Shown: piece by piece, positions 10,291-19,529 of the stretch
How positions within the stretch are numbered: position 1 is the stretch's first letter
Layout: each line of letters starts with the position of its first letter
DNA from: Agromyces laixinhei
GTDB taxonomy: Bacteria; Actinomycetota; Actinomycetes; Actinomycetales; Microbacteriaceae
Reading direction: 5' to 3'
Assembly (NCBI RefSeq): GCF_006337065.1
Contig: NZ_CP040872.1
Span: 682,001-746,000 of the forward strand
DNA length: 64,000 bases
Position numbers and translations under genes: made by a program
Notes under the pieces: model-generated
Told to the model about the DNA's origin: nothing
The model's database searches: none
What the model saw: the letters and a program-made list of their open reading frames with translations, nothing else

Positions 10291-11775
10291 ATGTCAGAAC
10301 CCACCACGACGCAGACCGGAACCCCGGTCGCCAGCGACGCCCACTCCCTCACGATCGGCGCCGACGGACCGGCGGTGCTGCACGACCGTTATCTCGTCGA
10401 GAAGCTCGCGCAGTTCAGCCGCGAGCGCATTCCCGAGCGCGTCGTGCACGCGAAGGGCGGCGGCGCCTTCGGCCGCTTCGAGGTGACCGCGGATGTCTCG
10501 GCCTACACGCGTGCCGCGGTGTTCCAGCCGGGTTCGACCGTCGAGACCCTGCTGCGATTCTCGAGCGTCGCCGGAGAGCAGGGCTCGCCCGACACCTGGC
10601 GCGACGTGCGCGGCTTCTCGCTGAAGTTCTACACGACCGAGGGCAACTACGACATCGTCGGCAACAACACGCCCGTGTTCTTCATCCGCGACGGCATCAA
10701 GTTCCCCGACTTCATCCACTCGCAGAAGCGCCTGCCCGGCACCGGTCTGCGCGACGCCGACATGCAGTGGGACTTCTGGACCCTCTCGCCAGAATCGGCC
10801 CACCAGGTCACGTACGTCATGGGAGACCGGGGTCTGCCGAAGTCGTGGCGCGAGATGCAGGGCTACGGTTCGCACACCTACCAGTGGATCAACGCCGAGG
10901 GTGAGCGGTTCTGGGTGAAGTACCACTTCCGCTCGCAGCAGGGAGACCTGCACCTCGACGCCGAGAGCGCCGAGGCGATCGCCGGTGCCGACGCCGACTA
11001 CTACCGCCGCGACCTCCACGAGGCGATCGAGGCAGGCAACCACCCGAAGTGGGACATGCACGTGCAGGTCATGCCCTACGACGACGCGAAGACCTACCGG
11101 TTCAACCCGTTCGACCTGACCAAGGTCTGGCCGCACGCCGACTACCCGCTGATCCCGGTCGGCACGCTCACGCTCGACCGCAATCCGCAGAACTTCTTCG
11201 CGGAGATCGAGCAGGCGGCGTTCTCGCCGGCCAACACGGTGCCCGGCATCGAGATCAGCCCCGACAAGATGCTCATGGCGCGCGTGTTCAGCTATCCCGA
11301 CGCACAGCGCTACCGCGTGGGCACGAACTACAACCAGATTCCGGTGAACGCGCCGCACGCGGCATCCGTCAACAACTACTCGCAAGACGGAGCCCAGCGC
11401 CATGCCTTCAACGCGCCGAGCACTCCGGTCTATGCGCCGAACTCGTTCGGCGGCCCCGTCGCTGCGCCCGAGTCGGCCGCAGAGGGCGGCTGGGAGAGCG
11501 ACGGCGAGCTCGTGCGCGCGGCCTACACGCTGCGCTCGGACGACAGCGACTTCGGTCAGCCCGGCACCCTCTACCGCGAGGTCTACTCCGCAGAAGCGAA
11601 GGCACGCCTGCAGGTGACGCTCGCCGGCCAGGCTGCGTCGATCACGATCGACGAGATCCGCGAGCGGTTCTTCCAGTACTGGACGAACGTCGACGCCGAT
11701 CTCGGCGTCGTTCTCCGCGAAGCCCACGCAGCGACCGTCATCTCGGCCGCCGAGGGTGACGGCGCCGCCGCGTAG
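10291..11775 (+). CDS. katA: monofunctional haem catalase
   Basis: Breaks hydrogen peroxide into water and oxygen in the cytoplasm. The 494-residue length fits a small-subunit (clade 3) catalase. The active-site His region is [17 protein letters not shown], the distal Asn is in [11 protein letters not shown], and the proximal haem-ligand Tyr is in the [12 protein letters not shown] motif near residue 339. The ATG at 10291 follows AGAAGGA by a few bases. It is 133 bases after the Fur-family gene with no second palindrome in between, so both are probably read from the operator-controlled promoter upstream. A strong hairpin follows the gene. Confidence 0.97.
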   Translation: MSEPTTTQTGTPVASDAHSLTIGADGPAVLHDRYLVEKLAQFSRERIPERVVHAKGGGAFGRFEVTADVSAYTRAAVFQPGSTVETLLRFSSVAGEQGSPDTWRDVRGFSLKFYTTEGNYDIVGNNTPVFFIRDGIKFPDFIHSQKRLPGTGLRDADMQWDFWTLSPESAHQVTYVMGDRGLPKSWREMQGYGSHTYQWINAEGERFWVKYHFRSQQGDLHLDAESAEAIAGADADYYRRDLHEAIEAGNHPKWDMHVQVMPYDDAKTYRFNPFDLTKVWPHADYPLIPVGTLTLDRNPQNFFAEIEQAAFSPANTVPGIEISPDKMLMARVFSYPDAQRYRVGTNYNQIPVNAPHAASVNNYSQDGAQRHAFNAPSTPVYAPNSFGGPVAAPESAAEGGWESDGELVRAAYTLRSDDSDFGQPGTLYREVYSAEAKARLQVTLAGQAASITIDEIRERFFQYWTNVDADLGVVLREAHAATVISAAEGDGAAA

Positions 11776-11786
11776 TCACGAACGAC

Positions 11787-11821
11787 GGGCCCGGATGTCG
11801 CTCTGCCGGACATTCGGGCCC
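11787..11821 (+). terminator. terminator after katA
   Basis: GGGCCCGGATGTC (11787-11799) pairs with GGACATTCGGGCCC (11808-11821) with one mismatch and an 8-base loop, starting 11 bases after the katA stop. There is no U-tract, as is usual in actinobacteria. Confidence 0.75.
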
Positions 11822-11922
11822 ACCACAGCCTCGTGCGGCGAGCGGCCCCAGCGCCGGAGCATCCGCACCCGGTCGTTCGCAACCCCTGTCCGACGTTCGA
11901 GTGCCGGAGTAGCATCGCGCAC

Positions 11923-12642
11923 ATGGCTGAGCTGCCCGATTTCAGTGACCTGCGCGCGCTCTTCGTGAACTGCACGCTGAAGCGAAGCCCCGAGGTGAGC
12001 AACACGCAGGGGCTCATGGACGCGAGCATCGCGCTCATGCGGGAGCAGGGCGTGCAGGTCGATACGCTGCGCTTCGTCGACCTCGAGGTCGCGACGGGCG
12101 TCTACCCCGACATGCGCCGACACGGATGGCGCGCAGACGCGTGGCCCGACGAGGTCTGGCCGCGCGTCGATGCCGCCGACATCCTCGTCGTCGGCGGGCC
12201 GATCTGGCTCGGCGACAACTCCTCGATCACGAAGAAGCTCATCGAGCGGTTGTACGCGATGAGCGGCGAGGTCAACGACCGCGGTCAGTAGGTGTACTAC
12301 GGCAAGGTCGGCGGCGCAATCATCACGGGCAATGAAGACGGTGTCAAGCACTGCGCCCAGAACATCCTCTACAGCCTGCAGCACATCGGCTACTCGATCC
12401 CGCCGGGCGCCGACGCAGGCTGGATCGGCGAAGCGGGCCCCGGCCCGAGCTACCTCGACCCGGGTTCGGGCGGCCCCGAGAACGACTTCACCAACCGCAA
12501 CACGACGTTCATGACCTTCAACCTGCTGCACCTTGCGCGCCTGCTGAAAGATGCGGGCGGGTTCCCGGTCGGCGGCAACGTACGCGCCGAATGGGACGCC
12601 GGCGATCACTCCGGATTCGGCGCGAATCCAGAGTATCGCTGA
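11923..12642 (+). pseudogene. flavodoxin-like NAD(P)H oxidoreductase with in-frame TAG
   Basis: The frame codes for a flavodoxin-fold reductase of about 239 residues: FVNCTLKRSPEVSNT at the start (flavin phosphate loop), DILVVGGPIWLGDNSS in the middle, then GKVGGAIITGNEDG and a C-terminal half that stays in the same frame. A TAG at 12289-12291 interrupts it after LNDRGQ-type sequence (here VNDRGQ). The next codons VYYGKVGG continue the family without loss, so a single base change from TAC (Tyr) explains the break. As read, the first part would give a 122-residue truncated protein lacking the second half of the fold. It may be a point mutation or an error in the sequence. It starts 100 bases after the katA terminator. 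Confidence 0.75.
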
Positions 12643-12758
12643 CCACGCGGACTCAGCCTCGGTCGAGCCCGAACGTGTGCTTCACGAGGGCCTGCACGCC
12701 GCGGTCGAGTGCGTCGATGCGAGTGCCGACGCCCTCGAAACGGAGATGCCGCTGCGGC

Positions 12759-13457
<699 letters not shown>

Positions 13458-13468
13458 GACGGCCCCGC

Positions 13469-13795
13469 TCAGTGGGTTTCGCCGGCTGGGGCGCCGAACC
13501 CGGTGCCGGATGCCGCTTCGGTCGCCTCTTCGGCGAGTTCCGCGTTCGTCACCTCGTAGTGGATGCCGACGACGTCTTCGATCACGCCGTTGGAGAGGAT
13601 CTCCTCGGCGATCTCCTTGACGCTCGCTCGGAGTGCGTCGTCGACGGGCCCGTCGACGGTCAGTTCGAATCGCTTGCCGATGCGCACGCCGCTGAATCCG
13701 GTGTGACCGGTGCGGCTGAGGGCGCCGGCGACGGCCTTCCCCTGGGGGTCGAGCAGTTCGGCTTTGGGCATCACGTCGACGACGATGGTGGGCAC
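13469..13795 (-). CDS. purS: phosphoribosylformylglycinamidine synthase subunit PurS
   Basis: The small dimeric PurS bridges PurQ and PurL in the Gram-positive type of FGAM synthase. Its 108 residues include the typical opening [23 protein letters not shown] and the core [14 protein letters not shown]. The C-terminal tail of about 25 residues is Ala/Glu/Gly-rich and unconserved. It leads the purS-purQ pair. Confidence 0.95.
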   Translation of the reverse strand: MPTIVVDVMPKAELLDPQGKAVAGALSRTGHTGFSGVRIGKRFELTVDGPVDDALRASVKEIAEEILSNGVIEDVVGIHYEVTNAELAEEATEAASGTGFGAPAGETH

Positions 13796-13899
13796 CGCGG
13801 TTCTCCGTCCGGTGTCGAAAGTGTGGATGCGTCGATTCTACCGGGGTGAATCACGGTGCCCGACCTCAGCCGCGTGGCGTGCTCAGCAGGCTGAAGCGC

Positions 13900-14217
13900 T
13901 CAGCGCCGTCGAAGCACTGCGATGATCACGCCCACGGCGATGACGGCGCCGGCACCGATGGCGATGACCCGCCCGGGGTTCTCGCGGTACTGCGACGTGA
14001 CGTAGGCGACGCCGTCGGCGGTGGCATCCTTCGCGGTCGACACGGCTGCGGTCGCCTGCTCCGAGATGGTGCCGATCGCGTCGGCTGCGGCCTCCGTCGC
14101 CTGCTGCGCGGTGTCGTTCACAGCGTCGGATGCGCGTGCGACCGTCTCTTCCACGGTCGTCTTCGCCGCGTCTGCGGTTGCCTTCGCCGTGTCGATGTTG
14201 CGATCGATATCGCTCAT
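13900..14217 (-). CDS. coiled, membrane-tethered small protein (DUF883-like)
   Basis: A 105-residue protein made of a long Ala/Thr/Asp-rich amphipathic helix (about 1-75) with repeated TAKATADAAKTTVEET-style heptads, then YRENPGRVIAIGAGAVIAVG and one C-terminal transmembrane helix ending in RRR. This layout resembles ElaB/DUF883-like stress-associated membrane proteins, but homology is not certain. An AAAGGAG-like site precedes the ATG. It is a stand-alone gene between purS and kynU. Confidence 0.75.
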   Translation of the reverse strand: MSDIDRNIDTAKATADAAKTTVEETVARASDAVNDTAQQATEAAADAIGTISEQATAAVSTAKDATADGVAYVTSQYRENPGRVIAIGAGAVIAVGVIIAVLRRR

Positions 14218-14358
14218 TGTGCTCCTTTCGCGGTGGTCTGGTCATCGTACGCTCGCCGCCTCGAACGGCCTGAATCCGCCCGTGGGCTTGTCACGATGGC
14301 GTTCTTCCTGCTAGAGGCCGCGCCCGCCGGCTCGCAGCGCTTTGACCCGACTCGTCGG

Positions 14359-15618
14359 TCAGCCGAGTCCGGCGCGCTCGAGCAGCACGGTCTTCAGGGT
14401 GTCGCGCGCAGCGGCGAGGCCGCGGTGCACCTCTTCGAAGCTCGTCGACAGCGGTGAGAGGCCGATGCGCAGGCCCCCTGGGTCGCGATAGTCGGGGATC
14501 ACGTCCTGCTGCCAGAGCCGGGCGGTGACCTCGCGCATCGCGTCGTGGTGGAACGTCACGTGGCCGCCGCGCTCCTCGGGGTCGGCGGGGGAGGCGAGCG
14601 TGACCCCGTGCGGCGCCAGCCAGTCGCCGGCGAGGGTGATCGCGAACTCGGTGAGCGCGATCGACTTCGCGCGCAGCGCCGGCATGCCGGCCTCCTCGAT
14701 CATCGCGAGGGTCTCCTCCATCGCGAGCATGCCGACGATCGGCGCGGTGCCCGAGAGGAACCGCCGGATGCCGGGCACGGGCTCGTACTCGGGCCCCATC
14801 GTGAACATGTCGGTCGTGCCCCACCAGCCCTGGATCGGCTGGGTGAGCGCCGACTGCAGGTCGTCGCGCACGTAGGCGAACGCGGGCGAGCCCGGGCCGC
14901 CGTTCAGGTACTTGTACGTGCAGCCGACGGCGAGGTCGAAGCCCCAGCGGTCGGCCTTCACGGGCACCGAGCCGGCCGAGTGGCAGAGATCCCAGAGGAT
15001 GAGGGCGCCGGCGTCGTGAGCGATGCGCGTGAGCTCGGGGGCATCCGCCAGGTACGCCGAACGATAGGCGACGTGCGAGATGACGACGAGCGCTGTTTCA
15101 GGGCCGGCGACCTCGGCGAGTTGCTCGGGCGAGACGCCGGCCGAGGTGTCGACCTCGATCCAGCGCAGGCGCAGACCGCGCTCGCGGGCGATGCCCTCGA
15201 GCACGTAGCGATCGGTCGGGAAGTTGTCGGTGTCGACGATGATCTCGCGCCGCGCGGGGTCGCGGGCGATCTGCGCGTCGACGGCCGCGCGTGCGAGCTT
15301 GTAGAGCAGCACGGTCGTCGAGTCCCCGATGACCGTCTGGCCGGCCTTCGCCTCGATGACGGCGCGGCCGATGCGGTCGCCGATCTCCGTGGGCAGCTGC
15401 AGCCAGGCTTCGTCCCACCCGCGGATGAGCCTGCCGCCCCAGTCCTCGCGGAGGAACCGCTCGACGCGTTCGATCGCCGAGACGGGCGGGCGACCGAGCG
15501 AGTTGCCGTCGAAGTAGACGAGGTCGGTGTCGGCACCCGCGAAGCGCTTGCGGTAGTGCGCGAGGCCGTCGGCGCGATCCATCCGCCGGGCGAATGCGAG
15601 GTGCGGGTCGTGGGTCAC
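14359..15618 (-). CDS. kynU: kynureninase
   Basis: A pyridoxal-phosphate enzyme that splits kynurenine into anthranilate and alanine. The 419-residue protein shows YFDGNSLGRPP near residue 35, the aspartate region LILWDLCHSAG, the PLP-lysine motif GCTYKYLNGGPGSPAF (Lys about residue 238), and the C-terminal GGLRIGLSPL. All are standard for KynU. It is the last gene of a three-gene leftward operon behind the amidohydrolase (16-base gap) and tryptophan 2,3-dioxygenase. The pathway from here would feed anthranilate to degradation or to tryptophan-related metabolism. Confidence 0.96.
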   Translation of the reverse strand: MTHDPHLAFARRMDRADGLAHYRKRFAGADTDLVYFDGNSLGRPPVSAIERVERFLREDWGGRLIRGWDEAWLQLPTEIGDRIGRAVIEAKAGQTVIGDSTTVLLYKLARAAVDAQIARDPARREIIVDTDNFPTDRYVLEGIARERGLRLRWIEVDTSAGVSPEQLAEVAGPETALVVISHVAYRSAYLADAPELTRIAHDAGALILWDLCHSAGSVPVKADRWGFDLAVGCTYKYLNGGPGSPAFAYVRDDLQSALTQPIQGWWGTTDMFTMGPEYEPVPGIRRFLSGTAPIVGMLAMEETLAMIEEAGMPALRAKSIALTEFAITLAGDWLAPHGVTLASPADPEERGGHVTFHHDAMREVTARLWQQDVIPDYRDPGGLRIGLSPLSTSFEEVHRGLAAARDTLKTVLLERAGLG

Positions 15619-15634
15619 ATGGCCTCCAACGCGA

Positions 15635-16657
15635 TCACAGTCTCTCCAGGTCTTCGGTGGGCACGATGGATGCCGAGGCGAGCCAGCCGGACAGGTCTTC
15701 GGGGGTCGCGGGCGGCGGTCCGGCGACGAACGTCACGATGCCCGCTGCGCGCTCGCGGAGCGGCCACGGGTCGACGAGCGCGCCGATCACCTCGGGCGCG
15801 CTGAGCCCGGCGAGGCTCAGCGCGGCGAGCTCGGCGGGATTCAGGCCGAGGGGCTGCACCCCGTTGCCGAGGTCGGTGCCGTAGAGCACGCGCCCGCCTG
15901 CGTCGTGGAACCGGCGCAGATTGTCGACGGCGCGGTCGAAGTCGGGGCTGGGCTCGCCGTACCCGTTGATGAAGAGCGTCGAGATCCAGCGTTGGCCGAG
16001 TGCCACGGCGCGGCCGATGAGCTCGTCGTCGACACGCTCGGTGAACGGGGTGTGGGCGAGCGCGTCGACGCCGGCGTCGATCGCGAGGCGCGCCATGCCG
16101 TCGCCCTCGACGTGCGCGACGACGGGCAGGTCGCGCTCGTGCGCGGCGGCGACGACGGCGTCGAGCGTACCGCGATCGAGCACGGGCCCCGCGGCCGCGT
16201 TCAACACGACCTTGATGACGGATGCCCCGAACGCGAGCTGTTCGGCCACCGCCGCTTCGGCCGGGCTCGGCAGCGACCCCCGCCCGTCGCCCGCGCGCTC
16301 GTCGATCTCGCGGACGCTGCCTTCGGCCGCCCAGGACCTGCCGGCCGGGTACCCGCCGCGCGCGGTGAGGAAGGCGCCGGCGAACTCGGCGTTCGGCAGC
16401 CCGTCATGGTGACGTCGCGCGGTGACGAGGTCGAGCGGGGCGCCGAGGTCGACGACCCCGGCGAGCGCGGTGTCGGCGAGCGCATCGGCGCCCACCAGCA
16501 TGAGGTGCACGTGGTGGTCGACGAGCGGGGGCAGCATCGTGCCGGTCAGTCCGGGGTGCTCGCCGTTCAGTGAACGGCGAGCGGCGTGCGCGAGGGGGCC
16601 GAGGTCTGGCCGCCCGGATGCGTCGTTCGCAGCACGCCGACGTGCACTCTCGTCCAT
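15635..16657 (-). CDS. amidohydrolase-superfamily protein in the kynurenine operon
   Basis: The 340-residue protein has amidohydrolase metal-site features: DHHVHL (HxH, about residues 47-52), a lysine in SVIKVVL, His in VVAHVEGDG, His in DALAHTPF and Asp in VLYGTDLGNG. The N-terminal 40 residues are less conserved. It lies between tryptophan 2,3-dioxygenase and kynureninase with gaps of 32 and 16 bases. The step missing from this operon is hydrolysis of N-formylkynurenine, usually done by KynB or an alpha/beta hydrolase, neither of which is seen nearby. This metal-dependent amide hydrolase is therefore a good candidate for that step, inferred from context only. Confidence 0.85.
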   Translation of the reverse strand: MDESARRRAANDASGRPDLGPLAHAARRSLNGEHPGLTGTMLPPLVDHHVHLMLVGADALADTALAGVVDLGAPLDLVTARRHHDGLPNAEFAGAFLTARGGYPAGRSWAAEGSVREIDERAGDGRGSLPSPAEAAVAEQLAFGASVIKVVLNAAAGPVLDRGTLDAVVAAAHERDLPVVAHVEGDGMARLAIDAGVDALAHTPFTERVDDELIGRAVALGQRWISTLFINGYGEPSPDFDRAVDNLRRFHDAGGRVLYGTDLGNGVQPLGLNPAELAALSLAGLSAPEVIGALVDPWPLRERAAGIVTFVAGPPPATPEDLSGWLASASIVPTEDLERL

Positions 16658-16689
16658 TCCGTCAGCCTACGGCGCGAGGCGATGGGTCG

Positions 16690-17568
16690 TCAGCCCGGAA
16701 TCTCGGTGCGCACGGCGTAGAGCTCTGGAAAGAAGGTCAGCTCGAGCGCGCGCCGCAGGAAGCTCGCACCACTCGATCCGCCGGTGCCGGTCTTGTTGCC
16801 GATGATGCGTTCGACGGTCTTCAGGTGCCGGAACCGCCAGAGCTGGAAGTTGTCCTCGAGATCGACGAGCTCCTCGCAGGTCTCGTAGGCGGCCCAGTGC
16901 TCGTCGGTGTCGGCATAGATCGACGCGAGTACCGGGACGAGCTCGGGGCGGAACGTCCACGCGAGGGTGACATCGCGTTCGAGCACACTCGAGGGGATGG
17001 GGTATCCGGCCCGAGCGAGCAGTCGCAGGAACTCGTCGTAGAGGCTCGGAGCCTCGAGCGCCTCGGTGAGGATCGCGGTCGCCGCGGCATCCGACTCGAA
17101 GACCGAGAGCATCTTCGCGTTCTTGTTGCCGAGCACGAACTCGACCGCGCGGTACTGGTACGACTGGAACCCGCTCGCGTTGCCGAGCACGCCCCTGAAC
17201 TGCCCGTACTCGGTGGGCGTGAGCGTCGCGAGCACCGACCACTGCTCGGTGAGCGTCTTCTGGATGTGCTTGACGCGCGCAACGCACTTGAGGGCCTTGG
17301 CCAGCTCGTCGGCGCGCAGCAGGTCGCGCGCGGTCTGCAGCTCGTGCAGCACGAGCTTCAGCCACAACTCGGTCGTCTGGTGCTGGATGATGAACAGCAG
17401 CTCGTCGTGGTGCACGGGCCGCGAGATCGGCCGCTGCGCCGAGAGCAGCGTCGGCAGGTCGAGATAGCCGCCGTAGCTCATGCGATCGCTGAAGTCGGTG
17501 ACGACGGATGTCTCGATACGCCGCGTATTGTCGACGACGGGTGGCTCGTGCTCAGCTCGTTCTGTCAC
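16690..17568 (-). CDS. kynA: tryptophan 2,3-dioxygenase
   Basis: A haem enzyme that opens the indole ring of tryptophan with O2 to give N-formylkynurenine, the first step of the pathway. The 292-residue protein has the N-terminal MSYGGYLDLPTLLSAQ, substrate-pocket HHDELLFIIQHQTTELWLK (catalytic His and Arg-pocket region), and proximal-His motif LWRFRHLKTVERIIGNKTGTGG with the haem ligand. It is the first gene of the leftward kynurenine operon and is divergent from an esterase gene across 56 bases. Confidence 0.97.
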   Translation of the reverse strand: MTERAEHEPPVVDNTRRIETSVVTDFSDRMSYGGYLDLPTLLSAQRPISRPVHHDELLFIIQHQTTELWLKLVLHELQTARDLLRADELAKALKCVARVKHIQKTLTEQWSVLATLTPTEYGQFRGVLGNASGFQSYQYRAVEFVLGNKNAKMLSVFESDAAATAILTEALEAPSLYDEFLRLLARAGYPIPSSVLERDVTLAWTFRPELVPVLASIYADTDEHWAAYETCEELVDLEDNFQLWRFRHLKTVERIIGNKTGTGGSSGASFLRRALELTFFPELYAVRTEIPG

Positions 17569-17624
17569 GTGATCAGCCTAACCTCGCCGCGTGTTAGCGT
17601 GACGCGAGCGAGAGGCGCCTGCAC

Positions 17625-18593
17625 ATGTACATCGATCTTCCCGAAGCCGAGTTGCGCGACTACCGGGGCAGCGGACGAGAACCGGCGGACTTCGATGCGT
17701 TCTGGTCGTCGACGCTCGAGGAAGCCCGGCGACACGCCATCGCCGTCACGGCCGAGCGGGTCTCGACACCGCTCGCCACGGTCGACGTGTACGACGTGTC
17801 GTTCGCCGGGTTCGGCGGCCAGCGCGTGCGTGCGTGGCTCCGCGTGCCGGCCGGCGCCGACGCCCCGCTGCCCGCCGTGGTGCAGTTCCACGGCTACGGT
17901 CGCGGGCGCGGCGACGCCATCGAGAACCTGCTCTGGGCTTCGGCGGGCTACGCACATCTCGAACTCGACACCCGCGGCCAGGCGTGGAGCGGTTCGCGCG
18001 GCGCCACCGCCGATGAGGCCGGCTCCGGACCGGCGGTGCCGGGATTCCTGACACGAGGCATCGAACACCGCGAGACCTTCTACTTCCGCCGGCTCATCAC
18101 CGATGCGGTGCGGTTGACGGATGCCGCGCGCGCCCTGCCGCTCGTCGATGGACGCCGCCTGGCCGTCACGGGCATCAGCCAGGGCGGCGGACTCGCGCTC
18201 GCAGTGGCCGGACTCGTGCCCGGGCTCGCCGGGGTCATCTCGCGGGTGCCGTTCCTCTGCGACTTCCCGCGAGCGACCGTCATCACCGATGCACGGCCGT
18301 ATCGTGAGATCGCCGACTATCTCTCGTGGTACCGCGACCGCACCGAACAGGTGCTCGACACGCTCTCGTACTTCGACGGTGCGAACTTCGCGCAGCGTGC
18401 CACTGCGCCGCTCTGGATCACCGCGGCGCTGATGGATGCCGTCTGCCCCCCGTCGACGGTGTTCGCCGCCTACAACCGGTACATGGGGCCGAAGCGCATC
18501 ACCGTCTGGCAGTACAACGGACACGAGGGCGGCGGGGTCGACGACGACCTGCTCGCGCTCGAGGCGCTCGGCGAGGTGCTGACGCCGAGCTGA
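17625..18593 (+). CDS. AXE1-type acetyl esterase
   Basis: Looks like an acetylxylan esterase / cephalosporin C deacetylase of carbohydrate esterase family 7. The 322-residue alpha/beta hydrolase has the oxyanion segment PAVVQFHGYGRGRG and RGQAWSGS, the nucleophile elbow VTGISQGGGLALA (Ser about 183), the Asp in AALMDAVCPPST and the His in QYNGHEGGG. Such enzymes remove acetyl groups from sugars or antibiotics. It is intracellular, with no signal peptide. Its divergent position to kynA does not prove a role in the kynurenine pathway. The stop codon lies in the first copy of a 21-base repeat. Confidence 0.92.
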   Translation: MYIDLPEAELRDYRGSGREPADFDAFWSSTLEEARRHAIAVTAERVSTPLATVDVYDVSFAGFGGQRVRAWLRVPAGADAPLPAVVQFHGYGRGRGDAIENLLWASAGYAHLELDTRGQAWSGSRGATADEAGSGPAVPGFLTRGIEHRETFYFRRLITDAVRLTDAARALPLVDGRRLAVTGISQGGGLALAVAGLVPGLAGVISRVPFLCDFPRATVITDARPYREIADYLSWYRDRTEQVLDTLSYFDGANFAQRATAPLWITAALMDAVCPPSTVFAAYNRYMGPKRITVWQYNGHEGGGVDDDLLALEALGEVLTPS

Positions 18594-18646
18594 CACGGCC
18601 TGGCGCCGAGCTGACACGGCCTCGCGCCGAGCTGACACGGCCTCGA
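18584..18646. repeat. three 21-base tandem copies
   Basis: The unit GCCGAGCTGACACGGCCT plus 3 bases occurs at 18584, 18605 and 18626. The first copy contains the esterase stop codon (TGA at 18591). The array sits between the convergent esterase and GntR genes. It is too short and too regular to be a CRISPR; replication slippage is the simplest origin. Confidence 0.85.
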
Positions 18647-18662
18647 GGTCGAGAACCCGGCG

Positions 18663-19403
18663 TCAGCGCCCCGAGGTGCTCGCCTTCTCGAGCGCGCGCC
18701 GCAGCGGCAGGTAGTGCTCGATGACGGCCTGCCGGTACTTCTCGGCGTCGCCGGCGACGGCGGCGGCGAGCATCGCGCCGTGGGCGCGCGCCGTATCGGC
18801 GATCTCGGCGGCCGGTGCCAGCCCGAGCAGCGGGTAGACGACGGTGTTGACCTCCCAGAACGCCGCGACGAGCTGCCCGACGAGCGCGTTGTCGAGGTAG
18901 CCGAGCAGACGGGTGTGGAAGGCGAGATCCTCTTCGGCGAACGGCACTCCGCGGGCGCCCTTCTCGGCCATGACCGCGACGAGGCGCTCGAGCTCGGGGT
19001 CATGCGTTCCGTCGAGCGATGTCGTGACCTGTGTCGCCATCGCGAGGTCGAGGGCCTCTCGCACCTCGACCACCTCGAGCAGTGCGGCGAGGCTGTCGTC
19101 CTGGTCGACGACGCCTCGGAAGACGAGGCCCTCGACGAGCGGGGAGAGGGAGAGCTGGCCCACGTAGGTGCCGTGGCCGTGGCGCACCTCGACGATGTCG
19201 AGTGCCGCGAGCATCCGCATGGCCTCGCGAACGCTCGAACGGCTCACCTCGAGGCGGGCGCAGATGTCGGCCTCGGTGGGCATCAGGTCGCCGGGCCGCA
19301 GGCCCTCGGCCAGGATCAGGCCCTTGATCTGCTCGGTCAGCGAACCCCGCTTTCGCGGGGTTGCGGAGTAGGCGCGGGTCACAGTCTGATCACGTCTTGT
19401 CAT
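18663..19403 (-). CDS. GntR/FadR-family regulator, probable sialic acid repressor
   Basis: About 246 residues: an N-terminal winged helix (LTEQIKGLILAEGLRPGDLMPTE, then LEVSRSSVREAMRMLAALDIVEVRHGHGTYV) and an all-helical FadR-type FCD ligand domain with EEDLAFHTRLL and AHGAMLAAAVAGD as metal/ligand-pocket segments. It is divergent from an ABC transporter plus nanA-nanK-nanE, so it is probably the NanR-like repressor of that operon, relieved by a sialic acid derivative. The start is uncertain between ATG 19403 (weak AAAGG upstream) and ATG 19427, which adds eight basic residues. Confidence 0.88.
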   Translation of the reverse strand: MTRRDQTVTRAYSATPRKRGSLTEQIKGLILAEGLRPGDLMPTEADICARLEVSRSSVREAMRMLAALDIVEVRHGHGTYVGQLSLSPLVEGLVFRGVVDQDDSLAALLEVVEVREALDLAMATQVTTSLDGTHDPELERLVAVMAEKGARGVPFAEEDLAFHTRLLGYLDNALVGQLVAAFWEVNTVVYPLLGLAPAAEIADTARAHGAMLAAAVAGDAEKYRQAVIEHYLPLRRALEKASTSGR

Positions 19404-19451
19404 GCCCGGCTTGACCTTTCGCTTCATCGAGTATTACCGTCAGTCTAGTCA

Positions 19452-19467
19452 CATAAGACGTCTGATG
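19452..19467. promoter_or_regulatory. inverted repeat in the GntR / transporter interval
   Basis: CATAAGACGTCTGATG is a 16-base inverted repeat with one mismatched pair, centred on the palindrome AGACGTCT. It lies in the 126-base interval between the divergent GntR and binding-protein genes, so it is a candidate operator. FadR-type sites vary too much for a firm assignment. Confidence 0.45.
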
Positions 19468-19529
19468 TCCGATATCTCCCGATGTTCTCTCAGGCGTCTC
19501 CCCCGAAGACCATTGGATATGGAGCAATG

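Noticed and set aside
12280..12300. TAG in the reductase as pyrrolysine or programmed readthrough
   Set aside because: No Pyl genes seen, no readthrough context, and a single base change explains it better.
12643..12758. A leftward fragment reading LRFEGVGTRIDALDRGVQALVKHTFGLDRG just after purQ
   Set aside because: No ATG, GTG or TTG start in frame, only about 30 codons, no ribosome-binding site. It may be a remnant, but it cannot be called a gene.
18584..18646. CRISPR array
   Set aside because: Repeats are 18 bases with 3-base gaps and no spacers of normal length; there are no cas genes.
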